Translations under genes and position numbers: made by a program | In this document: positions 20,860 to 30,236 of the stretch, piece by piece | Position numbering within the stretch: the first letter of the stretch is position 1 | Layout: the number at the start of each line of letters is the position of its first letter | Assembly: GCA_000612485.1 (NCBI GenBank) | Contig: CP007494.1 | Span: 1,860,001 to 1,924,000, forward strand | Length of the DNA stretch: 64,000 bases | Source: Bordetella holmesii ATCC 51541 | GTDB taxonomy: Bacteria; Pseudomonadota; Gammaproteobacteria; Burkholderiales; Burkholderiaceae_B | Direction of reading: 5' to 3' | Notes under the pieces: generated by a model | Told to the model about the DNA's origin: nothing | Database searches by the model: none | The model's input: only the letters and a program-made list of their open reading frames with translations

Positions 20860-22040
20860 ATGTCCGCCGCCCATTCCGAGGGACGAGCCATCGCTCTCCT
20901 GGCGCTGGCCGCTTTCGTCAGCGCCAGCGCTTTCCGCATTTGCGATCCCATGCTGCCTCAACTGGCGCAGGAGTTCTCCACCACGACAGGACAGGCAGGT
21001 CACGCCGTGACGGCGTTTGCCGTGGCGTACGGTCTGTTGCAGATGTTCTTCGGCCCGGTGGGCGATTGTTATGGCAAGTACCGCGTGGTCTGCGTGGCGA
21101 CGTTTGCCTGTGCCATCGGCAGTGCGGGCGCGGCCATGGCCGACAGTCTGGACATGCTGGTGATCTGCCGCATGCTGTCGGGAGCGGCCGGCGCGGGCAT
21201 CGTGCCCCTGTCCATGGCCTGGATCGGTGACAACGTGCCTTATGAGCGGCGCCAGGCCACGTTGGCGCGCTTTCTGACCGGGACCATTCTGGGCATGGCC
21301 GCGGGCAGCCTGGCGGGGGGCTGTTTGCAGACACCATCGGCTGGCGGCGCGCCTTTCTGGTTCTGGTGGTGGGCTATCTCGTGGTCGGCGTGTGCCTGCT
21401 GGTCGAGTTGCGCCGGCAACGGGCTCAAGGATTGTTCGTGCAGCGCGGCACGGCCGGGCAGGGCTTTCTGGCTCAGGCGCGGCGCGTCTTGAGCGTGCGC
21501 TGGGCCCGCGTGGTGCTGGTGACGGTATTTTTCGAAGGCATGCTGGTCTTTGGCACGCTGGCCTTCGCGCCGGCCTATCTGCATGTCCGTTTCGATGTGT
21601 CGCTGACCATGGCCGGCGCCCTGGTGGCGTTGTATGCGGTGGGCGGCCTGATCTATACCGTGGTGGCGGGCCGGGTGTTACGCCGCCTGGGCGAGCGCGG
21701 GTTGGCCATGGCCGGCGGATTCGTGCTGAGTCTGGCGTTTCTGATTTATCTGCTGGCCCCGGCCTGGGGGTGGGCGATCGTGGCCAGCGTGCTGGCCGGC
21801 TTTGGCTATTACCTGCTGCACGCGACCTTGCAGACCAATGCCACGCAGATGGTGCCCGATGTCCGGGGCACGGCAGTGGCGTGGTTTGCGTCCTGCCTGT
21901 TCATGGGGCAGGCTGCCGGCGTGGCCTGGCGGGCAGCCTGGTTGACGCGGTGGGCGCGCACGCCCTGTTCGCCCTGGCGGCCGCGGGCCTGCCGTTGCTT
22001 GGGCTCTTTTTTGCCCGACCGCCTGAGCAGCGAGGTCCGG
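20860..22040 (+). pseudogene. MFS transporter, at least two frameshifts
   Basis: A major facilitator superfamily transporter of about 390 residues and twelve helices. The first frame carries helices 1-5 and the loop 2-3 motif (GPVGDCYGKYRVV), with SMAWIGDNVPYERR after helix 4. It breaks at six G (21315-21320); the next frame resumes as LFADTIGWRRAFLVLVVGYL. A second break lies near 21920-21930, where AGVA in one frame must continue as LAGSLVDAVGAHALFALAAAG in another; a lost C in CCTGG fits. The true stop is uncertain because the restored frame runs into the convergent gltX, so the right end is approximate. Substrate unknown; the pattern is of the drug/arabinose efflux type. Confidence 0.75.
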
Positions 22041-22042
22041 AC

Positions 22043-23449
22043 TCAGGCAGGCAGCTTGGCCAGGCGTTCGAGCACGACGTCCTTGCCCAGCAGCACCAGG
22101 ACGGCATCGACGGCCGGCGTCTGCGCGCGGCCGGCGACGGCTACCCGCAGCGGGATGGCCAATTGCGGCATTTTCAGGCCGCGCTCAGCCAGTTGCGTCT
22201 TGATCAGGGCCGAGACGGCGTCGCGGGTCCATTCCGTGCTGCTGGCGGCCGCGGCAAAACCCGCCAGGGCTTCACGCGCGGCCGGTGTCAGGTGCTGCGC
22301 GACCAGGTCAGCTTCTGCCGGCTTGAAGGCGCCGCAGAACAGCATGGCGTCATCGGCCAATTGCTCAAGGGTTTCGGCGCGGTCTTTGAACAGGCCGATG
22401 ATCTCGGGTAGATCGGCGCGCGTGGTGTCGCCGCCGCGCTTGGCAATGCGCGGGGCCACGCGGCGAGCCAGTTCGGCGTTGTCCATGCCCTTGATGTAAT
22501 GGGCGTTGACCCAGTTCAGCTTCTTGGGATCCCATTGCGAGGGCGACTTGGACAGGTGGCGGGTGTCGAACCATTCGACGAACGATTCGCGGCTAAACAG
22601 CTCGGTGTCGCCGTGGCTCCAGCCCAGACGCGCCAGGTAATTGACCATGGCTTCGGGCAGATAGCCTTCGTCGTCATACTCCATCACATTGACCGCGCCG
22701 TGGCGCTTGGACAGTTTCAGGCCGTCGGGGCCGAGAATCATGGGCACATGGCCGTATTGCGGCACTTCGGCGCCCAGCGCCTTGAGAATATTGATCTGGC
22801 GCGGGGTATTGTTGACGTGGTCGTCGCCGCGGATGACGTGCGTCATGCCCATGTCCCAGTCGTCGACCACCACGCAGAAGTTATAGGTGGGCGTGCCGTC
22901 GGGACGGGCGATGATCAGATCGTCGAGCTCTTCGTTGTCGAAGCTGACCGGCCCTTTGACCATGTCGTCCCATGCCGTGACGCCGGTTTGCGGATTCTTG
23001 AAGCGGATCACTGGCTTGCGGTCTGCCGGAATGGCCGGCAGCGTTTTGCCCGGTTCCGGACGCCAGGTGCCGTCGTAACGGGGTTTGGCCCCTTTGGCGC
23101 GCGCCGCTTCGCGCATGGCCTCCACCTCTTCTGGGGTGCAGTAGCAGTGGTAAGCGGTGCCGGCGGCCAGCATGTCCTTGAGGACTTCGGCGTAGCGGTC
23201 CAGGCGCTTCATCTGATAGAAGGGACCTTCGTCAGGCTGCATGCCCAGCCAATCCATGCTGTCGATGATGGCCTGAACGGCGGCATCGGAAGAGCGCTCC
23301 ACGTCGGTATCTTCGATGCGCAGCACGAAGGTGCCCTTGTGATGGCGGGCGAAAGCCCACGAGAACAGCGCCGTGCGCGCGCCGCCCAGATGCAGAAAGC
23401 CGGTGGGCGATGGGGCGAAACGGGTACGAACGGGTTTGGCGGAAGTCAT
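22043..23449 (-). CDS. gltX: Glutamyl-tRNA synthetase
   Basis: GltX charges tRNA-Glu with glutamate in the cytoplasm and is essential. The 468-residue class I synthetase has the HIGH-equivalent motif [16 protein letters not shown] near residue 14. The KMSKS-equivalent motif is [11 protein letters not shown] near residue 245. The catalytic Rossmann core is followed by the helical anticodon-binding domain. Start ATG 23449. It lies opposite the damaged MFS gene and divergent from the acetyltransferase gene. It is intact, as expected. Confidence 0.96.
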   Translation of the reverse strand: MTSAKPVRTRFAPSPTGFLHLGGARTALFSWAFARHHKGTFVLRIEDTDVERSSDAAVQAIIDSMDWLGMQPDEGPFYQMKRLDRYAEVLKDMLAAGTAYHCYCTPEEVEAMREAARAKGAKPRYDGTWRPEPGKTLPAIPADRKPVIRFKNPQTGVTAWDDMVKGPVSFDNEELDDLIIARPDGTPTYNFCVVVDDWDMGMTHVIRGDDHVNNTPRQINILKALGAEVPQYGHVPMILGPDGLKLSKRHGAVNVMEYDDEGYLPEAMVNYLARLGWSHGDTELFSRESFVEWFDTRHLSKSPSQWDPKKLNWVNAHYIKGMDNAELARRVAPRIAKRGGDTTRADLPEIIGLFKDRAETLEQLADDAMLFCGAFKPAEADLVAQHLTPAAREALAGFAAAASSTEWTRDAVSALIKTQLAERGLKMPQLAIPLRVAVAGRAQTPAVDAVLVLLGKDVVLERLAKLPA

Positions 23450-23581
23450 AAGCCGATGTTGGCGCCGCGTTGGCCGCGGCGGCCCTCCATAAAAATGGCG
23501 CTAGGCGCGCTCGGTTCACCGTGGATGGTGGGCTGGTTGTATTGTTACGATGACAGCATTTTAGAATAGCGCCAAAACCCG

Positions 23582-26068
23582 ATGCTCAGACACGTGCTTG
23601 CACCGCTTTTCGAGCCCCGGTCCCTGCTGATCGTGGCCGATCGCAATCTTCCCGCCACGGCTGTGCTGCCGGGTCCTTTGCGTGCCCGCACCACGCTGGT
23701 CGACAGCCCGCCAGGCGAAGCTCCGCAGCTACCCGAACGCTGTACCGGGCTGGCCGAAGGCGAGCGTGTCGACCTGGCCCTGGTGTGCGTGTCTCCCGCC
23801 GTGCTGCCCGAGACGCTGCGCCGCCTCACGCCGCTGGCCCCACGCGGGCTGATCCTGCTGCCCCATGAGTTGCCCGACCCGTATCCGCGCGGCACCCTGG
23901 CTTTGTGCGAGGACTGGGCACGCGAGCACGATTGCCCGTTGCTGGGGCCGCGCTCCTTTGGCGCGCAGCGGCCGCACGCCGGGCTGAACCTCAGCCAGCA
24001 CCCGACATTGGCGCGCGCCGGACGCGTAGCGTTGGTGGCGCAGTCGCGCTCCATCATGGCGTCCGTCATGGATTGGGCCGAGGACGTGCACATCGGTTTT
24101 TCGCTGGCGGTGTCGCTGGGCGATGAGGCCGTGGTGGGCCCGACGCAGGTGCTGGACTATCTTGCCAGCGATCCCCGCAGCGACAGTATCGTGCTTTACC
24201 TGGAGAACATCGGGCCGGCGCGCGAGTTCATGAGCGCGTTGCGAGCGGCAGCCAGCGTCAAGCCGGTCATCGTGCTCAAGGCTGGGCGTAGCGAGCCGGG
24301 TGGCGCCGACGCGGTGTTCGACGCCGCCCTGCGCCGCGCGGGGGCAGTGCGTGTGCGTTACTTCGTGCAGTTGTTCTCGGCGGTCAAGGTGCTCGGCTAT
24401 GCACGGCGCCCGCGGGGGCGCCGCGTGGCCTTGCTGTCCAATGGCAGCGGCCCGCCGCAATTGGCGCTCGATCTCATCGGCCCCGAGGCCGCCGTACTGA
24501 AGGCTGATCTGTCGCCGGCGACGCAGCGCACGCTGGCCGGCCTGCTTGAGCCCGACGCGGCCGCCGGCAACCCGGTCATCACCTATCCTCCGCTCACGCC
24601 CGAGCGGCTGCAGCAGTTGCTGGACTGCCTGCTCGACGATGGCGGCGTCGACGGCGTGCTGGTGCTGCTGGCGCCCGACGCGCTGGCAGACATGCCAGCC
24701 GTGGCACGCCAGCTGGCGCAAATCGCACCCAAGGCGCGCAAACCCGTGGTGAGTTGCTTCATGGGGGATGCGGGCATGCGGCCGTTGCGGCGCATGCTCG
24801 ATGACGCGGGCACGCCGGCGTTTCGTACACCGGAATCGGCCGCTGATGCATTTGGCGTATTGGCCACGCACTACTACAACCAGCAGTTGTTGCTGCAGAC
24901 TCAGCCGCCCGAGCCGCCCGGGCGGCTGCCCGACGTACACGTCGCCCGAACGGTGATCGAGGCGGCGCGCAGCGCGGGCAGGCGGGATCTGACCCCGGCC
25001 GAATGCAGGATACTGCTCGATGCCTTCCACGTTCCCTTGCGCGAAGGCCCCATGGATATCCGGCCAGTAGAGCCTGAGTCGCGGCCCATGGCCATCCGAA
25101 TGCGCACGGACCCCGCGTTTGGCCCGGTGATCCGCTTTGGCGCGGGTGGGCCCGACGCGGTGTTGTCGGTGGCCGAGCGGGGCATGGATCTGCCGCCTCT
25201 GAACAACTTCCTGGCCCGGCAGTTGGTCGAGCGCAGCCGGATCTGGCGCCGGGTCCTGGCGCCACAGGTCAGCGGTGCGGCCACCGAGGCGTTGCAGCAT
25301 GCGCTGGTGCAGGTCTCGGAGCTGGTCTGCGAAATGCCCGACATCGAGTCGTTGGACATCGACCCGCTATACGCCGGCGAAAGCAGCCTGCGCGCCGGGG
25401 GTGTGCGCGTGACGCTGACCGAGTCGCCGGCATGCGCATCGCCGCAGACGTCCGGTTACCCGCATATGGCCATCCATCCTTATCCGGCGCGCCTGGTGCA
25501 GATGCGTCGCTTCGACGATGGCACGCCTTGGATGATCCGGCCTATCCGTCCCGAGGATGGGGAGTCTTTGCAGGAGTTCATCCGTGGGCTGTCGGAGCGC
25601 TCGCGTTATATGCGCTTCGTGTCGATGATGCGTGAGCTCACGCCCCGCATGGTCGCCCGGTACACGCAGGTGGATTACCACCGCGAGCTGGCGTTGGTGG
25701 CCGCCACCCAAGTGCCCAATCCGGCCAATCGCGGCCACCCGCGCGAGGTGATCATCGGCTTTGCGCACTATCTGCGCAATCCGGATGGGCGTGGGGCCGA
25801 GTACGCGTTGGTCATCGGTGATGACTGGCAGCGCATGCGTCTGGGCGGGCAACTGATGAGTGCGCTCATTGCCGAAGCGCGCGCGCAGGGGCTGGAGTAC
25901 ATCGACGGACTGGTGCTGTCGACCAACCGACCCATGCTGACGCTGATGACCCGGCTGGGGTTTGTCAATGACGTCGACCCCGAGGACCCGACCATGAGGC
26001 GGGTCTGGCTGTTTCTGCGGCCGGACCCGGATACCGAGGCCGGGGGCGACGTAGACGGAGCGGATTAA
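23582..26068 (+). CDS. Pat-type protein lysine acetyltransferase (acyl-CoA synthetase-like plus GNAT)
   Basis: An 828-residue protein. Residues 1 to about 640 resemble NDP-forming acyl-CoA synthetases: a degenerate CoA-binding Rossmann domain, a succinyl-CoA-ligase-like domain (VALVAQSRSIMASVMDWAE near 150) and a partial ATP-grasp region. A GNAT domain forms the last 170 residues, with RPIRPEDGESLQEFIRGLS and the acetyl-CoA loop QRMRLGGQLMSALI. The layout matches YfiQ/Pat enzymes, which acetylate and inactivate acetyl-CoA synthetase. The canonical glycines of the Rossmann domain are missing, as in regulatory homologues. A TAGAAT -10-like element lies only 15 bp before the ATG, leaving little room for a ribosome site. 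Its stop overlaps the livF stop in TTAA. Confidence 0.85.
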   Translation: MLRHVLAPLFEPRSLLIVADRNLPATAVLPGPLRARTTLVDSPPGEAPQLPERCTGLAEGERVDLALVCVSPAVLPETLRRLTPLAPRGLILLPHELPDPYPRGTLALCEDWAREHDCPLLGPRSFGAQRPHAGLNLSQHPTLARAGRVALVAQSRSIMASVMDWAEDVHIGFSLAVSLGDEAVVGPTQVLDYLASDPRSDSIVLYLENIGPAREFMSALRAAASVKPVIVLKAGRSEPGGADAVFDAALRRAGAVRVRYFVQLFSAVKVLGYARRPRGRRVALLSNGSGPPQLALDLIGPEAAVLKADLSPATQRTLAGLLEPDAAAGNPVITYPPLTPERLQQLLDCLLDDGGVDGVLVLLAPDALADMPAVARQLAQIAPKARKPVVSCFMGDAGMRPLRRMLDDAGTPAFRTPESAADAFGVLATHYYNQQLLLQTQPPEPPGRLPDVHVARTVIEAARSAGRRDLTPAECRILLDAFHVPLREGPMDIRPVEPESRPMAIRMRTDPAFGPVIRFGAGGPDAVLSVAERGMDLPPLNNFLARQLVERSRIWRRVLAPQVSGAATEALQHALVQVSELVCEMPDIESLDIDPLYAGESSLRAGGVRVTLTESPACASPQTSGYPHMAIHPYPARLVQMRRFDDGTPWMIRPIRPEDGESLQEFIRGLSERSRYMRFVSMMRELTPRMVARYTQVDYHRELALVAATQVPNPANRGHPREVIIGFAHYLRNPDGRGAEYALVIGDDWQRMRLGGQLMSALIAEARAQGLEYIDGLVLSTNRPMLTLMTRLGFVNDVDPEDPTMRRVWLFLRPDPDTEAGGDVDGAD

Positions 26069-26769
26069 ACGCCCAGATGGCGGGTGAGCAGGTGGGGCTG
26101 GCCGGCGAGTTCGGCGCTGTTGCCAGCCTCGACCAGCTGGCCTTTTTCCATCACGACACAGCGGTCCGTGTGGGCGAGCACCGCGCGGAAATTGCGATCG
26201 ACCACCAGGGTAGACATGCCCGAGGCGCGGATCAACGCGATGATGCTCCAGATCTCGGCGACGATGAGCGGTGCCAGGCCTTCGGTCGCTTCGTCCAGGA
26301 TGAGCAGGTCCGGGTTGGTCATCAGTGCGCGTCCGATGGCCAGCATTTGCTGCTCGCCAGCCGAGAGTTGATGGCCCCCATGGCCAAGCCGCTCGGCCAG
26401 CCGGGGGAAGGTTTTGAGCACGCGCTCGTAGTCCCAGGCCCGCCGTTTGCCCGGACGGGCTGCCACCAGCAGGTTCTCACGCACACTGAGGTTGGGATAC
26501 ACGCCTCGGCCTTCGGGCACATAGGCAAGGCCCTGGCGCGCGATGGCATGGGCAGCGCCTGCGGGCTGGCCTTGCACGCGGACCGACCCGCGCGTGGGGC
26601 GCAGCAGTCCGACCAGGCTGCGGATCAAGGTGGTCTTACCCATGCCGTTGCGCCCCAGCAACCCGACCGCTTCACCCGATTGGATCGCCATATCGACGCC
26701 ACGCAATACGTGGCTGGCGCCGTAATGCACATGCAGGTCATGCGCCTGCACCAAGGGGGGCGCGGTCAT
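26065..26769 (-). CDS. livF: Branched-chain/aromatic acid ABC transporter ATPase LivF
   Basis: A 234-residue ABC ATPase. Walker A is GRNGMGKTTLIRSLVG near residue 38, the signature is LSAGEQQMLAIGRALM near 137, and Walker B is LLILDEATEGLAPL. It pairs with LivG to energise uptake by LivH/LivM. It is the last gene of the minus-strand box operon and overlaps livG by 4 bp (ATGA). In box clusters such HAAT-type transporters import benzoate rather than amino acids. The gene itself is intact. Confidence 0.9.
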   Translation of the reverse strand: MTAPPLVQAHDLHVHYGASHVLRGVDMAIQSGEAVGLLGRNGMGKTTLIRSLVGLLRPTRGSVRVQGQPAGAAHAIARQGLAYVPEGRGVYPNLSVRENLLVAARPGKRRAWDYERVLKTFPRLAERLGHGGHQLSAGEQQMLAIGRALMTNPDLLILDEATEGLAPLIVAEIWSIIALIRASGMSTLVVDRNFRAVLAHTDRCVVMEKGQLVEAGNSAELAGQPHLLTRHLGV

Positions 26770-27515
26770 GCGTGATCTCCTAGATAGGCCGTCTGGACCT
26801 GAGGATCGGCTCGCACGGCGGCCGGCTCGCCGCTGGCCAGCACGGTGCCGTTGACCATGACGGTCACTTGGTCGGCGACGCGAAACACGGCGTCCATGTC
26901 ATGCTCGACCAAGAGGATCGCGTGATCGGTCTTGAGGGCCTGCAGCAGAGCGAGGATGCGTTCGGTCTCTTCGGGGCCCATGCCGGCCAGTGGTTCATCC
27001 AGCAACAGGACGGTTGGCAGCCCGGCCAGACACATGGCGATCTCCAGTTGACGTTTGTGGCCGTGGGGCAGCAGTCCGGCGGGGCGGTCAGCGGCCTGGC
27101 GCAAGCCGGTGCGCGCCAAGGCCGCATCGGCGTGCGCGGCACTGTGGGCGCAGCCTGCCGCCTTGGCCGTCCAGTGCCAGAAGCGTTGGCGGCGGGTTTG
27201 GGCGGCCAGGCGGCAGTTCTCAAACACGGACAGCGACGGGAAAATGGTGGACCGTTGATAGGTACGCCCCAGCCCGGCTTGAGCGCGGCGAGGTTGGGAC
27301 CAGGCGCTCACATCGTTCGAGCCCAGGGCGACACTGCCCGAACTGGCGGCCAGCTCGCCGGACAGGATGTTGATGAGGGTGGATTTGCCAGCGCCATTGG
27401 TGCCGATGACGGCGTGCACGGTGCCGCGCGGCAGATCCAGGGACACGGCGTTAACGGCGACCAGGCCGCCGAAGCGCCGTGTAATGTCGCGGCCGCGCAG
27501 CAGGATGTCAGGCAT
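26766..27515 (-). CDS. livG: Branched-chain/aromatic acid ABC transporter ATPase LivG
   Basis: A 249-residue ABC ATPase of the LivG type. Walker A is GTNGAGKSTLINILSG near residue 38. Walker B is LLLDEPLAGMGPEE near residue 165. The signature region reads LPHGHKRQLEIA instead of the more usual LSYGxQRRLEIA. The start ATG 27515 overlaps the livM stop, and its own stop overlaps livF. Partner subunits livM and livH are damaged, so the ATPase probably has no working permease. The gene reads through. Confidence 0.9.
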   Translation of the reverse strand: MPDILLRGRDITRRFGGLVAVNAVSLDLPRGTVHAVIGTNGAGKSTLINILSGELAASSGSVALGSNDVSAWSQPRRAQAGLGRTYQRSTIFPSLSVFENCRLAAQTRRQRFWHWTAKAAGCAHSAAHADAALARTGLRQAADRPAGLLPHGHKRQLEIAMCLAGLPTVLLLDEPLAGMGPEETERILALLQALKTDHAILLVEHDMDAVFRVADQVTVMVNGTVLASGEPAAVRADPQVQTAYLGDHA

Positions 27516-28466
27516 GAGAGTCTCCCGAGATGGGCAGCGGGTCGGCGGCCTGGATCGGCTTGGGCCGGGTCGGGCTGACCAGGCCGATGAGGCCCTGGGG
27601 TAGCCAGGCCACCAGGGCGATGATGGCAATGCCCAGCGGCAGATGCCAGTGGTCGGCGAAGTCGCCGAAAATATCCTGCGATTGAAACGCTTCCTGCATG
27701 AGCAGCAGGGCGGCCGCGCCCAGTACGGCGCCTGCCTGGCGGGTCTGCCCGCCGAGGATGACCATCAGCAGCACCAGCGCCGACTGTTCCCAGGCCAGCA
27801 GTTCCGGCGTGACGAATCCGTCTTTGAGGGCATAGAGAAAGCCGGCCAGTCCCGCCAGGATCGCGGCGATGACATAGGCGGCCAGCTTGTAGGGATAGCT
27901 GGAATAGCCGGCCGCGCGCATGCGCTGCTCGTTGATGCCGATACCGGTGAGCGCGGCCCCGAAAGGCGAGCGGCGCAGCAGCGCCAGGAAAACCCAGCTG
28001 ATGGCCAGGCAGGCCAGCACAAAGAAATAAAACGTCCGTGCGTCGCTAAGGTCAAACGGCAGCCAGCCACCGATGGATGGCTGCGGCCGGAAGTAGAGAT
28101 AGATGCCGTCGCTGCCACCGCCCAGTTTGGTGTCGTGCATGACGTAGTAGGCCATCTGTGCGAAAGCCAGTGTCACCATGATGAAGTAGATGCCTTTGGT
28201 GCGTAGCACCAGCGCGCCGGTAATCAGCGCATACAGGCCGGCGGCCGCAAGCGCTGCGGGCAGCAGCCACCATAACGAAGCCGCAGACCCGGCAGGCGAG
28301 AGCAGGGCCGCGGCATAGGCGCCCAGACCAAAGAACACCGCCTGCCCCAGACTCACCAGGCCCGCGCTGCCGACCAGCAGTTGCAGGCCCAGCGCGAAAA
28401 TGCCGTAGATCATGATCTTGAGCACCAGGCCGGTGTAATAGTCGCCGCCCACAAAGGCGAAGGCGG

Positions 28467-29416
28467 CTAGGTGTGAACTGTCAATAGGTTGTATTCGTCC
28501 AGGTTGAGTCTGGAGATGGGTACAGCGCGCCCGATGCCTTGGTGGGGTCGATGCCAGTTGTAGTGGTGTAGCCAGGATTTCATGGCATCGGCTCGGTGTT
28601 GGGAGTTCTGGTAGGTGTGAGCGTAAGCCCACTCACGCAAGGCCGACTGGATGAAGCGTTCGGCCTTGCCATTGGTCTGTGGGCGGTAAGGTCGGGTAAA
28701 GCGGTGCTTGATGCCCAGCTCATGGCACAGCGCGGCGAAGGCGCGGCTGCGAAAGGCCGAGCCATTGTCGGTGAGCAAGCGCTGGATGGTCACGCCCAGG
28801 CGCTGGTAGTAGGCCACTGCGTCCTTGAGGAACTGGACGGCGCTGGGGAAGCGCTCGTCGGGGTGGATGTCGGTGAAGGCCACGCGGGCGTGGTCATCGA
28901 TGGCCACGAAGACGAAGTCCCAGCCGGCCCCCTCAACGGTATCGCGTCGGTTGCCCGTGACCCGGTGGCCAGGGCGCTGGATACGTCCCAGCTTCTTGAT
29001 GTCGATGTGCAGCAGATCGCCGGGGCCTGATGCTCGTAGCGCACCACCGGCTCGGCCGGCTCCAGGTCGGCCAGGTGCGACAGACCGGCGCGGGCCAGGA
29101 CGCGGCTGACGGTGCTGGCTGACACGCCCAGCGCCTGGGCGATGCGCGCTTGGGTCAGCCGCTTGCGGCGCAGCTCCACGATAGCCAGCGCCTTGGCCGG
29201 CGCAATCGCTCGGGGCGAGACCGTCGGGCGCGAGGACGCATCGGCCAAGCCCGCCTGGCCCTGAGCCAGGAAGCGGCCCAGCCATTTGCGCACAGTCGGC
29301 GCGGTGACCCCATAGGCGCGGGCCGCTTCAGGCACACAAACTTGATGGGCGATCAATTGCTGGACCATTTCGAGGCGACGTAGGAAGGTCAATCGGGCAT
29401 GCTTATGGGTGTTCAT
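28467..29416 (-). pseudogene. IS481 transposase, frameshifted
   Basis: The same transposase as in copy 1, starting at 29416. Loss of one G at 29022-29025 shifts the frame after VVRYEHQAP, just before the first Asp of the DDE triad. The downstream frame continues as GDLLHIDIKKLG to the end. As written, the product is helix-turn-helix domains plus an unrelated tail and cannot transpose. Its DNA-binding part could still bind IS481 ends; that is inference. Confidence 0.9.
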
Positions 29417-29512
29417 CCGGCCGGGCTCCTTGAGTGAACTGGGGGTTGGCGATTTCCAGTTTCTCAAATCCGGTTCGGATGAACCATGCATACAACCTAT
29501 TGAATCTTCACA
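28472..29512 (-). mobile_element. IS481, copy 2 (1041 bp)
   Basis: It has the same ends as the other copies and is flanked by the 6-bp duplication GCTAGG (28466-28471 and 29513-29518). It is two bases shorter than copies 1 and 3: one G is missing in the transposase (four G at 29022-29025 instead of five) and one in the untranslated end (five G from 29441 instead of six). It lies in livM, in the same orientation as copy 1. Confidence 0.94.
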
Positions 29513-29590
29513 GCTAGGCCCAGCAGGCAGAGCAACGGCAGACCTTGGTGCACGAAACGGCTGGTTGATGGATGCGGCATGAAATCTCCT

Positions 29591-30223
29591 TCAGCCTTGG
29601 CGAAACAGGCCTTCCGGCCGGAACAGAAGGATGGTTGCCATCAGCAGATAGACCAGCACGCCGGCTGCTGCCGGAAACAGTACTTGGCCGAAGGTCTCGA
29701 TCGCAGCCACCAGCATGGCGGCCAGAAACGTGCCGCGGATCGAGCCTATGCCGCCGATCACCACCACGACGAAACAGATGATCAGTACGCCCTGACCCAT
29801 GCCTGGATAGACCGAGGAGACCGGTGCCGCCAACGCGCCAGCCAGCGCAGCCATGGCCACGCCGACGGCAAACACCCAGCGGTAGAGGCGATTGATGTTC
29901 ACGCCCAGACTGCCGATCATTTCTCGATTGCTCGCTCCGGCGCGCACCATCATGCCGATGCGGGTCCGGGTGACGACCCAGTACAGGACCGCGGCGGCCA
30001 CGCAAACGGCCAGCGTGACGAAGAAACCGCCGCCCAGATGGGCCTGCACCAGCGGCCCGAGCGCGAACGCCATATACGCGCCGATCATGTAGAAGCTGCC
30101 ATGCGCCAGGTTGATGATGCCCATGATCCCGAAGATCAGCGTCAGTCCGCTGGCCACCAGAAAGAGCAGCAGCCCGTACTGCAGTGCGTTCAGGGCGTGG
30201 ATGAGGAAAATGCCTGGATCCAT
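29591..30223 (-). CDS. livH: Permease LivH with a large internal deletion
   Basis: The second Liv permease subunit. Only 210 residues are encoded, against about 290 for the family. The N-terminus (MDPGIFLIHALNALQYGLLL to INLAHGSFYMIGAYMAF) and the C-terminal half (TRTRIGMMVRAGASNREMIG to LFRPEGLFRQG) match the family. Between them, VTLAVCVAAA joins directly to VLYWVVTRTRIG, so about 80 residues with two or three central helices are absent. The frame is kept, so this looks like an in-frame deletion rather than a short natural form. The start ATG 30223 is chosen by alignment; the open frame upstream belongs to livK in another frame. Function is doubtful. Confidence 0.75.
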   Translation of the reverse strand: MDPGIFLIHALNALQYGLLLFLVASGLTLIFGIMGIINLAHGSFYMIGAYMAFALGPLVQAHLGGGFFVTLAVCVAAAVLYWVVTRTRIGMMVRAGASNREMIGSLGVNINRLYRWVFAVGVAMAALAGALAAPVSSVYPGMGQGVLIICFVVVVIGGIGSIRGTFLAAMLVAAIETFGQVLFPAAAGVLVYLLMATILLFRPEGLFRQG

Positions 30224-30236
30224 GGCAGCGTCCGGG

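Larger units (their letters stand above)
27508..29580 (-). pseudogene. livM: Permease LivM, interrupted by IS481
   Basis: LivM is one of two permease subunits of a Liv-type transporter. The first 22 codons (MPHPSTSRFVHQGLPLLCLL...) start at ATG 29580, after AGGAG. IS481 copy 2 then intervenes. The rest resumes at AFAFVGGDYYTGLVLKIMIYG and runs to 27508. Removing the IS and one GCTAGG leaves exactly 342 codons with no other lesion, so this is a clean insertion. The distal part has eight or nine membrane helices and the EAA-like loop GIGINEQRMRAAGYSSYPYKL. Precise excision would restore it. Confidence 0.93.

Noticed and set aside
16019-29512. Composite transposon bounded by IS481 copies 1 and 2
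   Set aside because: Each IS has its own distinct perfect target duplication (GCTAGA, GCTAGG) and the genes between are core genes such as gltX, so these are independent insertions.
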